From Neoscytalidium dimidiatum (taxonomy: Eukaryota > Ascomycota > Dothideomycetes > Botryosphaeriales > Botryosphaeriaceae), in contig CM074696.1 in NCBI GenBank assembly GCA_037367355.1, positions 2,852,001 through 2,916,000 on the forward strand: DNA of 64,000 bases. Direction: 5' to 3'. Within the stretch, counting starts at the first letter, position 1; each line of letters starts with the position of its first letter. This document shows positions 11,447 through 23,730 of the stretch, in pieces. A program made the translations under genes and the position numbers. A model generated the notes under the pieces. It was given only the letters and a program-made list of their open reading frames with translations. It ran no database searches and was not told the origin of the DNA.

Positions 11447-12128
11447 ATGGCCTACTACCAAGCACATCTCCTGCTACTGGCAGGCTACTCTCAATTCTTC
11501 GTCTCCGGCCTTGTGCTACCCCAGCCCCCATTCGAGTCGGACGAGGAGGACGATATGTTCCTGGAAGACGAGGAGATGGACATGCTCATGCAGGAGGAGG
11601 AGGAGGAGGACGAGTCTCCCGAGGCCGAGCCCATTGTTGTCGACGAATTCTGCCCCAAGTTCGCTACCACCGAGGAAGACGAGCACGAGGACGAGCAAGA
11701 GGAGCCGCTCTCCGCCCACGTCACCTGCGCCAGCGCAGCGCCAGGTACGGTCAAGCCACAGCCGCTCGACACGGACACTATTGCTAATTCCCCAACAGAG
11801 CAAAAGCGTCGCAAGAGGCTCTCCGCCGTCAGCGAATCACACGTCCGCACCATGTCGCGCTGGCTGCGTGACTCGGCCATCTCCCTGGGGGATCGGCAGC
11901 GGCAGATTTCGGACCCTGACTCACCTGGTGTAAGTCGCCCTGTCTCCTGCGCTTGCCTCGGGTCTCCGATGGTAACCGGCCTTGGTGTGATTTAGGCTAA
12001 CGGCTATCTCCTAGCAGCGCGAGACGCGTGAAACCAAGCGCCTCTGCACCTCCGCCAACCGCAAGCCGCGCTTGCCTGCTCTCCAGACTTCATTCTCCTT
12101 CCTGCCGCCGAGGCTGTCGGTGGCCTGA
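11447..12128 (+). CDS. small acidic hypothetical protein
   Basis: Function not recognised. ATG 11447 opens a frame whose N-terminus is hydrophobic (AHLLLLAGYSQFFVSG) and is followed by a strongly acidic stretch (residues 27-85) rich in Glu/Asp. A basic segment (EQKRRKRLSAVSES) and a tail ending LSVA follow. The last intron, 11930-12014, has GTAAGT, a perfect GCTAAC branch site and TAG. A 54-nt segment, 11745-11798 (GTACGG...GCTAAT...CAG), also looks like an intron but is a multiple of three, so splicing gives 180 residues and retention 198. The final exon is 12015-12128. No domain is visible; the acidic/basic layout could suit a nuclear or scaffold protein, but that is a guess. It is divergent from the esterase. 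Confidence 0.6.
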
Positions 12129-13934
12129 AGGCCTTCTCTTGCTCGCCCGGAAGGCATCGCCGCCTTTCGCACTCTGCATCTCGTATAGTCCAATTCTCCT
12201 CGGCGTGTGGAGACTTGATGCGAGTCGTACCTGTGGTCCCTCTTTTGATCAGCACCACGCCAAAAGGTCAGCCACCGCCCTGTGCACCCCTGGCGCACAT
12301 CGCCCGAGCGCAAATTGCTGACACACAGTCTATAGGGCATTGACTCGCTAGGTCAGAGCTTCTTCCACACTCGCACCATTAGGCGCCCCGTCAAATCAGA
12401 GACAACGCGCCTGGTTGACGGCTTAGCTGGCGCGATCAACATGCAGTTAGGCATCTATCTCACGACCGGAATCCGGTGTGCTTCACTCTTCCGGTCACGG
12501 GATTCGGCTTTCTTAGACGCCCAATGGCTGTCTTGCATCATCTACTCCGCATTTTACCTTCAGCTCGACATCGAACAGGGCCGATGTTCCTTTGCGGTGA
12601 ACTTTCTACTGCTTCAGGATGGCCAACGTGACTTGCACGTTTGCGTTTCATCTTTGCATCGACGCCCACAGGTCCAGCAGAGTTACCTGACTCTTTCGCG
12701 CAGCGCTACTCGCTGCGAACCACATCTCTAACGCCACCAATCGGTCTGGATCTCCTTTGTCGCCACTACGGCAATCTCCTCAACTCTCTTCCCTATTTGC
12801 TTTTGACTTTAGCTCTCCTTTCTCCTGCATATCTGGCTTCGAGGACGAATACGGGTCTACTCTTTCGGACACAATGACGGATCTCCTTTTAGTGACGGCT
12901 CTCTTTTGTGTTAGCGAATCTTGCTATCCAATGTGTCTCCTTTGTGCGACATCTCCATAGAGCTTTCATTCCGTATGGGCTTAGGATTTCTCATTTCTTT
13001 ACGAGGGCCTTTCTTTGGAGCATCTCAACGGTCGCTTTCCTACTCATCGCATATCCTAGGCGTTACAAAAAGAAAGGGCATTATCGGCGGTCGCCGAAGC
13101 GGGGGGCAGTTCAACCATTAGACTTTTTTTTTTTTTTTTTTTGCATCACTCTTGCTTCTCTCAGTCTATAGACCAACCAATATCTCTTGCAAAAAAGGAA
13201 TCAAAAGTGGAATTGATCTAAATCTACCATTACTCCAGACCGCCGTTTACTCGTGAATAGATTCCATATTGGATCGAATCCAGACTTGACGGCCCGCCAG
13301 TTGAGATGCAAGCTTCGGCCCTGCTGCAAGCCTCAAACGCCGCCTGAATACCTAAAACAAAGCTAAAAAAAAAAAAAAAAGCAAGCTCACCAGGAGGAAA
13401 AAGAAAATATCAGGTCCACTGTCTCACCACCAGCCCTACCTGCCACCGCCTCCAAGAGTTGCATTACGCGCTCAGCACACCACCACAACGGAAAGGAAAA
13501 ATGAGTTCAAAATCAATAGCACCGAAAAAAAAGGGAAAAAATAAAATTGCAGGGCCAGTAGATTCTCACAAGTCATGCCTGCCAGCTTCGGTATGCTCCG
13601 GCCTTACCTGGCTCTCTCTACGACTCGAGCAAGAAAAGACAAGCCTCCGTCGTAAGCCCGAAATCTCCGCACAATCATCATCGCCCAGCCAACTCAGTTT
13701 CTTCGTCGTTCCGCATCTGCTACCCGCGTTTTCCCTACACAGCCGCGCTTGACGTTCGTAAGAACCCGGCTAGGCGGCCAAAGTCAGAACAAACTTTCTG
13801 CCCGTCCCAGCCATGACCCGCCACACCCGCAACACGCGTATCTCGCTGGCTCAGCCAATGGACCGCGGGTTCCGTGGAGTCCGAGTCCGAGAGAAGATGA
13901 CGAAGCAGCGGACCGCGAACGGCCGTGTCTATTA
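12129..13934. other. intergenic region with poly(T)/poly(A) tracts
   Basis: Between two convergent small genes. Contains T19 at 13124-13142 and A16 at 13365-13380. Open frames here lack motifs; part must be 3' UTR of both genes. Confidence 0.5.
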
Positions 13935-15205
13935 TCAGGCGGACGCGCGGGTGGCGCTGCTTCTGATGCTGCTACTGCTGTTGCCCACGCTGCTTCTCGG
14001 CTTGCTGATGCTGTTCCCCTCACCGTCCTGCTGACCGCCCGCCTTCTTACCGTTGAAGCACCGCGAACAGGCGCAGACTCCGGTACCTGCGCTCGTTTGC
14101 TGCTTCGCCATGGCGTTGCGCGCGAAGCTCGGGTCCGTGGTCGTGATGCCCGAGCGGAAGCTGGTCAGGACTTTTCCTAACGTCATCGCAAGAGGGCCGT
14201 GTTAGCGCATGTGATCCCTTTTGTTTTTCTCTTCTCCTTCGTTCGCTCATCAGTGACGTCGTGCTGGTGGTGTGTGCGTTTCTGTGCGTGTTGAAGGGGA
14301 CGTGCTTCGAAAGCTCTGTCTCCTTCCTGCTCTCTCCGCCTCACTTTTCTTTTCGTTTTTTTCCTTTTTCTTCTGTGCTATGGGGGGTGTTGGCCCGGCA
14401 CCTCCTTTCGCGCAATACCTCCAAATCGATCCGCCTCTCTTGCTTTTTGCGTTCTCTTCGAATGTCGTCATTCAAGCTGTCCGCCCCCAACGACGACGGC
14501 CCCCATATTCCCCACGGTTATTCTCGGCTCCCAGAACTCGGTTTCGTTTGTTCCCACAGTTCGGTATCCCAAAAATAAAAAAAAAAAAAAAGTGTGAAAG
14601 GTCGATCCAGCTCTTTATTTTTTCTTCTTTTCTCGACCCCCACCCCCCATCTCCACATCTGGGGAGTCCTGCCATGCACAGATGCCCAGGCACCGACCAA
14701 TTTTCTCGCGTTCCTGGACCCCACGAACACCACAAATACAATTTCCACCAGAGCCCGAAGCATTGTCCGTCGCACGTCACAAGCCACACACGCACACATG
14801 GCACATCACCGCCCCCAAACCACCATCACCATCACGACGCACAAACCAAAAAAAAAAGGGCATCAACTTACTGAAATTCCCGGCGCCCCCAATCCCATGA
14901 CTAACATACCGATACACCCTCCTCCCCCTCGGCATCCCCATCTTCTTGCCCTTCCACATCGTCGTCCTCCATCCACCACCACCACCACCACCACCACCAC
15001 CACCACCATCTAGATCATCCCCTTCCCCTCCCTCCTCAACCGCATCTCCGGTGTAGGCAGGTGGCGGCTGCCACGTCGAGTGCACCCGCGTGAGCGGCAC
15101 GAGCGGCACCGCGTCGTCGTCATCGTCGAAGAAGGTGTCGGTCTCGGTCACGGTCGTGCGCGCGGCGCGGCGGCGGCGGGGCGGCGGCGGGGCGGTTGGG
15201 GGCAT
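13935..15205 (-). CDS. small hypothetical protein with GGAGN motif
   Basis: Tentative two-exon gene on the minus strand: exon 1 15205-14872 and exon 2 14176-13935, giving 191 residues. The donor (TTCA|GTAAGT) and acceptor (GACGTTAG|GA), with a GCTAACAC branch site about 30 nt upstream, fit well, but the intron would be 695 nt, very long for this genome. The N-terminus is Pro/Arg-rich, then acidic (FFDDDDDAVP), then poly-Gly (12) encoded by a CCA microsatellite. The junction reads VSHGIGGAGNFRKVLTSF, which recalls the (R)GGAGN motif of fungal DUF3602 proteins; this is a weak resemblance. Exon 2 has a CACSRC motif and a Ser-rich end. Function unknown. It is divergent from the amidase, 5.3 kb away. 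Confidence 0.45.
14973..15009. repeat. (CCA)12 trinucleotide repeat
   Basis: Uninterrupted CCA/TGG repeat inside exon 1 of the GGAGN protein, where it encodes a polyglycine run on the minus strand. Confidence 0.9.
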
Positions 15206-16065
15206 GGTGCGGGCGCGGGCGCGCGCGAGAGAGAGTGGTTGTCGACGGTTGAGGTGGTTGGTGTGGTATGGTGGCGATGCGGGTGGCCGGAGCGCTTTGC
15301 AGGTAGGTAGGTAGGAAGGTAGGTAGGGAGGAAGGGAAGAGTGGGAAGAGGAGAGTAGAGTAGAGGAGAGTAGAGAAGGTAGGTTGGATGATGCGGCTTG
15401 GAAGAGCTGTTTTTTTCCTGTTTTGGAGAGGAGTAGGAGGGGGAGAGGGAAGGGTTGGCGCGCTGGTGCCGTCTGGCTTTCTCACACACACTCTCTATCT
15501 CTCCTCTTTTTCTTTCTTTCCTTCTCTCACACTAATACCCACGTTGGCGGGCGGGGGAAGCTTTGTTCTCAGGGAAATTAGCAACGGGATGTCCGCGACA
15601 GTAGCTCCCCCCACGAACACAGTGACAACTCAGCGCACATAAAGCAGGCGGGCCGGGTCGACAACGCACACGATCACGAGAATACTGTTCAATCATTTTT
15701 TTATTCTTTGCGCGTGAATTGCGTTGGGTGATCGACAGTGTACGGACAGCGTCCCGACTCGCTCGACGTGAGCACTCCGTCATTCGGCGGCCGGGGTTGC
15801 TGCCGCTGCTGTGCAAGTGTGTTACGCAGCGTGCAGCGCACGCAGTCACCGCCTTACGGCTCCAGTAACGGATCAGCGCTGTGCATGCATTCAGGCGTTT
15901 CAAGGCGGGATGGTGCGCGCGGACGCGCGGGGAGACACCCCATTTCCTCACCTCCAGCAGCGGCGCGCATTCTGGCGGTGTATTTTGTGCAACGAACGTA
16001 CCCGGCGATGGCCCTCGCCCTCGACCCTGCTGCTAAGTTACTCTTCTTCCCCGTTCCTCCGCGAC

Positions 16066-16088
16066 AGAGAGAGAGAGAGAGAGAGAGA
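16066..16088. repeat. (AG)n dinucleotide repeat
   Basis: About 11 uninterrupted AG units. Confidence 0.9.
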
Positions 16089-17090
16089 CGGCTCTCCTCG
16101 TGCGACGCCCTTTTTTCTAAGCGCCGCATAAACATGGCGTCCTGCAACAAATTCGCACTCATCCAACCCGTCGGCCGCGTCCCCCCTCCCCCCACGACCG
16201 CCCACTCGCTGCCATTCGCTTATCTCGCTGCATAATTTCGCGTCCCGATCTGCAGGGATCGACCCGACAGACAAAAGATGCGACACACGCCACACGGGCG
16301 CTAAACCTCGCTCTCGCCTCGTAAGGCACGTAATCTTTTTCTAGAAGAACGGGAGAATTTCTGCCAGAATCCCCCCCCGCCCGCCTTCATCTCGTATATC
16401 TATCTTTCTTAATGTTTTTTTCCCGCCTATTGCGAAATCCGGGTAAATGCCATCAACTATGTAGTAATGTCGACATTTCTGCTTCGTGGCTTTTTGGTTT
16501 TTTTTTTCTCTTGGATACAGACAGCATCGGAGTCCGCGAGTGAAGTAAAGAAAAAAAAAAGGCGGTAAGAACAGCAGCCGGGGCGGCTTCGCCGGGCATT
16601 TTCTCGGTGTCGCTCAGGGGAGCATGCAGTCGCAACAGGCCAACACGCACACACACACATCCGCTGCGGTTGAGAGCAACGGCGCACGACGGCCGGGGAC
16701 GCACGGTACGCGAACGTCTGCTGCTGCTGCTGCTGCGCTACTGGCAGGTACGCTACGTGCATTACTGCACCAGCTCCGGGACCTTAACGAAGCCCGCTGG
16801 ACGCCGGCGCGGTGCTAGCTGGGAGCTACACAGACGCACAGATGGGACGAAGGAGCTACAACGTTGGTGCTAGAATAACCCCGATCCCGCAGGGTCCTGC
16901 GCCAGGCCGTGCTGGCGCGGCCAACGTGCTGCGCCGTGGAACGTTGAGAAAGGGAGTGAGAGGGGGAAGGTGCACGCGTAAAGCCGCTAGAGTATCGCAA
17001 TCCGGTGCCTGCGATGCTTGATGCCATCTCCATTGGGAGGCGAGAAGGAATTGGTCGGATGGGCTCGGAGGCCCGGCAAGGCGGATTAGG

Positions 17091-17092
<2 letters not shown>

Positions 17093-17147
<55 letters not shown>
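17093..17147. repeat. (AC)27 dinucleotide repeat
   Basis: Uninterrupted AC microsatellite of 55 nt, the longest simple repeat noticed in the window. Confidence 0.95.
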
Positions 17148-17149
<2 letters not shown>

Positions 17150-17198
17150 ATGCTGGAGGCTGGGCGAAACACGTCGACCCACAGGATCTCTTGAAACG

Positions 17199-17214
17199 CG
17201 CGTCTCGAGACGCG
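17199..17214. promoter_or_regulatory. 16-bp perfect palindrome
   Basis: CGCGTCTCGAGACGCG, self-complementary over all 16 bp, in the gene-poor region about 50 bp from the AC repeat. It could bind a dimeric regulator; no function is shown. Confidence 0.3.
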
Positions 17215-20200
17215 TTTTGGGAGAGCGCGGGCTGGGAAAGGCTGATCGCGATCGATTGCTCTGAGACGGGAGAGGGCGCGGAGCGCATGTCTGTTTGGAG
17301 TCGTTGTTGACCTTGTCCATGCGCGTGCAATGCGCCTTGGTTGTTGCCAGCCTCGGCCCTTGTTGTTCGTCGTATAGTCGCACATGCCTGCGGTCCTCAA
17401 GCAGGATTTACGACCATGCTGCAGACGTCGAAGACCGGCCTGTCCGCAGCCTTGCCCGCGGCAGGGTTGAGGCCGACGGCGAAGAACAAGAGGGAAACCG
17501 ATCGTAAACGGCGTTCCGGTGGGCATGGGGACGGAGACGACGCATCGCGACCAGAGCGTTCGCTCGCGCGTCGATCCCCTTTTCTGCGTTCCTTGGCTTT
17601 CCGAGCCGCGAAGAGAGCGAGGCAGCCCTACGACAGCATTGACGTGTCCGAGTTCTGATCAGGGCACCGGCAAGGTTGCGCGCGAAATGAGTCGGTGACC
17701 GAGCGCTTTGCTGGCTGTAGCCTGCAGGGGGGGTGGGGATGCAAAAGCGAAAAGGAAAAGGGTGAGGTGATGTCGAGGCTCTGGTTCAGCTAGCTGAGGT
17801 GAAACTTGACAGCTGCTCTGGGTCTCTCGCTCAGCCACCGCAGGGCTGCGCTGGAGGGCGGAGCGCCATGTCCAGGCACAGGCACAGGCACAGGCACCAG
17901 GCACAGGTACGGAGCGACACCGTGACGAGCTGATGACAGGTACAACAATACCGCACCGCTAGCCAGGCACCAGCCAGCAAAAAAAAAAAAAAAAGTCGGA
18001 GAAAGAGGAATCAAGCCACCACTGTTTGATTCTCTTGCTTTCATCTACAACAATACACCCCAGGCATGTACAAGACTACCATGCCGTGGACGACGAGAGA
18101 ATCCGTGCGCTCAGGCACCGATCCAGCGTACCAATCTCAGGATCGAAATTTCGCAAGGCTGGCGGGCGGCGGTCAAGCTCCCAACCTTCCATCGATCTAA
18201 TTCCTGGTTGTAATTTTATTTTTCTACCTTAATTTTTCTCAGGTGTTTTTCCATTTTTGTTTTTTTTTTTCCGCTGGTTCATTGACAATCTGGTAACCAC
18301 GGAAATCCCAGGAGATCTGTTAATCAGCCTTTCCAGACTCCGAAATTGCCGTTCGTCCATTAGGCTCCACGTCAACCGGGAGCACCGAGTGCTGTCTGCC
18401 AATCACGCCGCCCAGCCTTTTTTTTATTTCTGCGAAACAAACAAGAAGCCAAAAGAGAGCGTGAAGAGAGCGGCCCGTCCGCCTTCTCGTTCTTACATTG
18501 ACTTGATTGGACCTAATGCGGTTTGCGGGTTTTCCCTCCTGTCGAATATGCCTTGCGACTCGGAAAGGATGCTGTTTTGGCCTGCGATTCTGGGCGAGGC
18601 AGACCTCAATAAAACACTATCTACTTTTTTTTTCTTTTTCTCATCTGTCGATGCGAGTTTGGCAGGACAGGGCTAGGCGAGATGACGGCGAATGGAGAAG
18701 CTTTCCGCGGCTGGTTGACATGCTTGGCTATGGGCGTGCGCGCGCCCATGTGCTTGTGTGTATGTGTGTGCGCGTATGCGTCTGTTGCACATGCGCCATG
18801 GGAACACAGCATTCAGAACCTCTCGGCGGCAAGGCGCCTCGACCCATGTGGCAGGCGGATTGGGCAAGTGTTTTCTCTACCCACGTATCGACTATTTTTA
18901 ACCTGTCTCCGCCTCGCTCCTCGTTCCGACGTTGTGGCACGTTGCGCGTCACGCATTCCAGCTACCTATGCGTCCCAAGGGGGGAAAAAAAAAAAAAGAG
19001 CCGGCGAGCATTTCTCATCTTTTCCGGTTCGCGTTAACTTCTGTAGGGCCAGGCCAGGCGAAACACGCGTCGCATGTTGAGATGGGGGAGGGGGGGCTGG
19101 TGGTTCGTCGTCGTTCGTCCGGCCACTGGGCTGCAGCGGTCGCCGATCATGACCAGCTTCGTCGTATGCTTTTCGTGCTTAAACCGCTCTGGTGGGCGAG
19201 CCGTAACTGAGTTCTCCTTTGACCGGGTCGTTCCAGCGCGCGGGGCCGGGCTGGTGCGGAGGAGGGTGAGGTTCTCTTTCAACGTTGGCCGGCATGGGAG
19301 CGGCCGGGCTCGGGTTGTTCGGCTTGAGCGCAGGTGTGCTGCCAAACCCTCATCATGCTTTCCGTCCGGACGGGATGACACCTGCCGCTCGGATTTCGGA
19401 TGCGGGGGGGTCGGGATGGTGAGGCGGGTACAAGCATGATGTTGTATGGGCTTCGGGTCCGTGTAGGCAGCCTACGGTCGTATCCCGATGCCGACTCATC
19501 TATCGGGCAAGCGGTCAGAGAATGCAGGCGGAGTCCATCGGATGCGATGAATACCCAGCTGCAATATCGACGATGGCGGAGAAGTTCAAATTGCCGTCAG
19601 ACAGAGCGTTCTGGGCCACTGGGCGTAGGAGCCAAGGGGCCTCACCTTCTCGAAGAAGCTTCGGAGTAATGCTGGATATTCGCCACCCGATCAATGCCTT
19701 ATCTCTTGGGCCTCTTTTTCGATGATGCAGTGGTTGCTCAGTCATCGGGCATGAGGCGCTGAGGCCACCGTGTGAGGTCGAAGTAAGAATATTAGTAAAG
19801 AGGCCCGTTGCGGAAGCGAAGGAGTGCAGCCTTCGTTTTGGCTGCTTCAGATGTATAGGCAGCTTGTCGCAGGTTGCCGTTGGCTGCCGGGCGCCGCCTG
19901 GGCCACGGCTATAAGCGCAAGCGACATTGACATCGTACGATATAGCTGGGCAATTATCACAGCCCAAGCGCCGCTCTTGGACATCGTCTGATGGTGGTGA
20001 TGCACTCAGGAGGTGGGGAGATGGAGGCCTTACTGCGGGGTGGTGGACAAACGCGAGGCATCCTAGGGTTCACACAGGAACCCCGCCATCCGCAAACCTA
20101 CGTCCCACGTGATGTGCTTTTGTTTCCTCCACGTGCCTGGTACTTGATGGAATGGTGAGCTGCACTATTGCTTCGTTTATTCATCTCATCGTCTATCACA

Positions 20201-20558
20201 AAATCATGGGAGAGGAGATAGCATAATCGCTTGGTTTTGAGTATGAAGTTGACGCATTTTCCGCTCAGCCTTTACAGACGATTTCTTTACAGCACTGTCA
20301 AGTGACCGTATATGTCGAGATAATCTTCCCCAATTTGAATTGCGTCGCTGTCTTGTTTTTCTCTTGCAAAAACTCCTTCCGACAGCCGTAAGTGAAGTTT
20401 GTGGACTTTTTGCCCCGCGGCGCTGTTGCGCTTACCCCGCCGCCTTGCAAAACGGGAAGCGGGAGATAAGAGGAGTGGGATGAATCTAAGATATGTACTG
20501 TACTTTACAACACCAGAGCTGGCACTTCGAAAGACCAGAACAACGTCTTCTGCATACC

Positions 20559-23389
20559 ATGGGCTCCGAGCTGCCCCCTTGGAAAGAGACCGCAACCCGT
20601 AAAGCTGAGCGGCGTGATGCTTTGCTCAACGCATACTTTCCCATTCCAGACGATCAGCTGCCACCGCGCGAAACGCTTGATGTATTCGACTTTCCACGCA
20701 CTCCTGGTCTACTAACGGCGAAGGAGTTGGACATCACAGACAGCACCGCGGCCGAGGTCGTGGACAAGATTTCCAAAGGTCAACTATCTGCGCTTGAGGT
20801 GTTACTTGCCGTGTGCAAACGCGCTGTCATAGCTCAGAAACTTCTGAATTGGTGAGCACCATGTACTATGTTTTCCTGCATCCAAATTTAGATGCAAAAG
20901 ACACAGAAGAGAAAAAAAAAAGAGTTCCAGAGTCTATGTGCTTATTGAAGTAGGCGTTCTTGTAACCGTTGTGTAAGAGTTATTAGCTCATTGGCGTGAC
21001 AGCATCTCGGAAGTCTACTTTGACCAAGCTATAGAACGCGCCAAACAGCTCGACGAATACTTTTCCCGCGAGGGCAAGATCATTGGCCCTCTCCATGGCC
21101 TTCCGATAAGTTTGAAGGCACCGCTCTCCACAACATCAGAATCGAGGGCGGCATACTGATTGCTCTCCCCAACAGGACCAATTCAGTTTAAAAGGAGTGG
21201 ACACTACTGTGGTACGGGTTCCCAAGCGTATTAAATTCACGAGTAGCTTAGTAAAGTCTCCCAGGGCTATGTTGCGTGGGCAAACAAGCCTGCCACAGAA
21301 AACTCAACGCTTGTTGAGCTGCTGGCCAGAGCTGGCGCTGTATTCTACGTCAAGACCAATGTTCCCGCAACGCTGATGATGGGCGAATCCGTCAACAACA
21401 TCTTCGGCCGAACCCTTCACCCGCGAAACCGAGAGCTGTCCCCAGGTGGCTCGTCCGGAGGCGAATCGGCCCTGGTGTCTTTCCGAGGAAGCTTCCTCGG
21501 GGTCGGTACGGAGTACGTGGCTCTATCTTGCACCTGACCTATGCAGACTGACAAGTGCGCCCGCACCAGTATTGGGGGAAGCATCAGACACCCCTGCAGC
21601 TTCACAGGCCTGTATGGCCTCCGTCCTTCGGTAGGTGCGGCGATCCGCTATATGCCGCATTTTAATATTGGGATGGACGTGACAATGCAATGCGGAGAAT
21701 TTGACCTGACTAACTCTGACGCCGTTATCTGATGGCGCGAGCGAGAGCAGCACGGACGAGTTTCGTACCAACGAGTCGCGAACACCTTTCTTGGGCAGGA
21801 AGCGGTGCGGTCCTGCGCCGGGCCCATGTGCAGATCAGCCGCCGATATCCGACTGTTCATGTCCGCTCTCGCCCAACAGGAGCCGTGGCTGCACGATCCG
21901 CAGATTGTGCCCCTGCCGTGGCGTCGAGACGAAGAGATCCTGCCGCAGAGGTTGTGTTTCGGCTTTGCCATGGGTGATGGCGCCGTCACGCCAACGCCGC
22001 CGTTGCGCAGAGCCATGGATATGACGCGGGAGAAGCTCACTGCCGCGGGTCACCATATCGTCGACTTTGTGCCTTACGAGCACACGGATGCGGCGGAGAT
22101 TATTGATAAGATGTGGACAGCCGATGGGGGGCAAGAATGTACGTCCGCTCACCCCCCCTCATATCATTGCCCCAGACGCTCGCTTGCCCAGTTGATCGCT
22201 AAACGATTCATGCCCCTTCCCCGTATCTCTGTGCCCTTATTACTCATCTTGACTGCCGAACACCGAAGTCTGAGCCCCTGGCCGAGGCTCCTTACAAGTG
22301 CCGAACCTTGCTTGATCACTTTTCGCCGCAAATTCGACCGAGTGCTAAAGTTTAACGACTCGTCCGCAGTCCAACGCGACACCGACGCCTCAGGAGAGCC
22401 GCTACACCCAGCGCTGGAGTCGTGGCTCGGCCACTCGGCCAAAAAGACGCCACAAACGGTGTTTGAGACCTGGTGGGTCAATGATTCTCCTCCACTTTCT
22501 ACTTCCCCAGATTTTAAGCTCCGAAAGATGCAAATATAGAAGGGCGGTGGTGGCGTTGGAGCTGACCGGCACATCCAATTCGACAGGCAGAACCAACACC
22601 GCCGCTCCCTGCTGCAGACCGCCTGGCTAGAGCGATGGCAAGCCACAGCCACGATCACCGGCACTGGCCGGCCCATTGACGGCCTCATCATGCCCTCCAC
22701 CCCGTTCCCGGCCGTGCGCCACGACGCCGGGTACCCTGTAAGTGCTGCACACTAATTCCTACCTGACCCAACCACCACCACCCCAATAGCACCCAAAGCG
22801 CACCCAATCTCCCCATAATCTAGAATTAAGCTCTTCATCGCGCAGTCGTACCTGCATGTACCTTACCAACGTACTCCAACCTTCGGAAATAACGTCTAAT
22901 ATGCGGCGCAACTCTTTTCCCCAAAGGCGGTTGGATAGCAGTCTTTGTCGATCATCGCTTGCTCGATTTGCTTGTCTCTTTCGTGTTCTTTCGCCTTGCC
23001 GCTGAGTCAAGTCGATCAGGGCTGGGCGGGATGCCGAGGACCGCTGACAAACTGACAGGTCTTTCCCCCACAGTACCACTGGGGCCCGCTGCCGCCCTTG
23101 CTTGACCTCACCGCCGGCGTCTTTCCGGTCACCACCGTCGATCTGGAGAAGGACATCGTGCCCGCTGACTGGACGCCTATCTCCTATGCAGACAAGAAAG
23201 TCATGGAGTACTGTGAGTGCTACTCCCGCTTCTGGATTGGCAATGGGTGGCTGATGCGTATGGGATGCAGATGGAACGCCGAAGAATCATGAGAACGCAC
23301 CGGTGGGGCTTGCAGTCGTTGGAAGGAGGCTGGAGGAAGAAAAAGTGACGGCAATGTTGCAGGTGATCAGTGACGCGCTCACGGGATGA
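20559..23389 (+). CDS. amidase (amidase signature family)
   Basis: Predicted amidase hydrolysing carboxamides with a Ser-cisSer-Lys triad. Ten exons: 20559-20851, 21003-21117, 21176-21211, 21265-21512, 21570-21630, 21751-22138, 22370-22472, 22587-22737, 23074-23212, 23271-23389; 550 residues, typical for fungal amidases. Key motifs are GPLHGLPISLKDQF (K136), SPGGSSGGESALV (S211/S212), and DIGGSIRHPCSFTGLYGLRPS (S235). Later motifs are GPMCRSAADIRLFM, SGEPLHPALESW and HWGPLPPLLDLTAGVFPVT. Conserved motifs continue across every splice junction, which supports the model. Intron 2 (21118-21175) begins GC, not GT. Introns 6 (231 nt, in frame) and 8 (336 nt) are unusually long. Physiological substrate unknown; aliphatic or aromatic amides as nitrogen source are typical of the family. 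Confidence 0.93.
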
Positions 23390-23730
23390 ATCTTGTGCGT
23401 CATTACCCGCTAGCTTCCGGCGGGGATATCTTCTTCAATCATTATGACCATAACGAAGCTCTCCTTATCTCAGAGACCAGAGTCAATTCCAACAACATAT
23501 GAAGTAGCAGACCTGTAGGAAGATAACTCTGACGCAGCACTCTCTTCAATTGAAAGACTCTGTTCAATTTCAGCGGACTGATATAGTTCCGACTCACCAC
23601 TGTCCTAGCTTGCTGTCTTCCCGAGATATGTATGATATCTTCCGCTATATATCATAAAACTTCCACCTCTTGTAATATGAGCTTTTATTTCGCCGGTTAC
23701 TCATACTAGAGGGGTTTGAGCAACGTGATA
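23390..23730. other. 3' flank of the amidase gene
   Basis: AT-richer sequence after the amidase stop; no gene seen. Confidence 0.4.

Larger units (their letters stand above)
15206..20558. other. large gene-poor region with microsatellites
   Basis: About 5.3 kb without a convincing gene between divergent genes. It contains (AG)n, (AC)n and TG-rich repeats, A16 at 17979-17994 and many shorter A/T runs. Overlapping open frames on both strands are low-complexity and change composition without splice logic. It could include a non-coding transcript or distal regulatory DNA; nothing in the sequence proves either. Confidence 0.5.
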
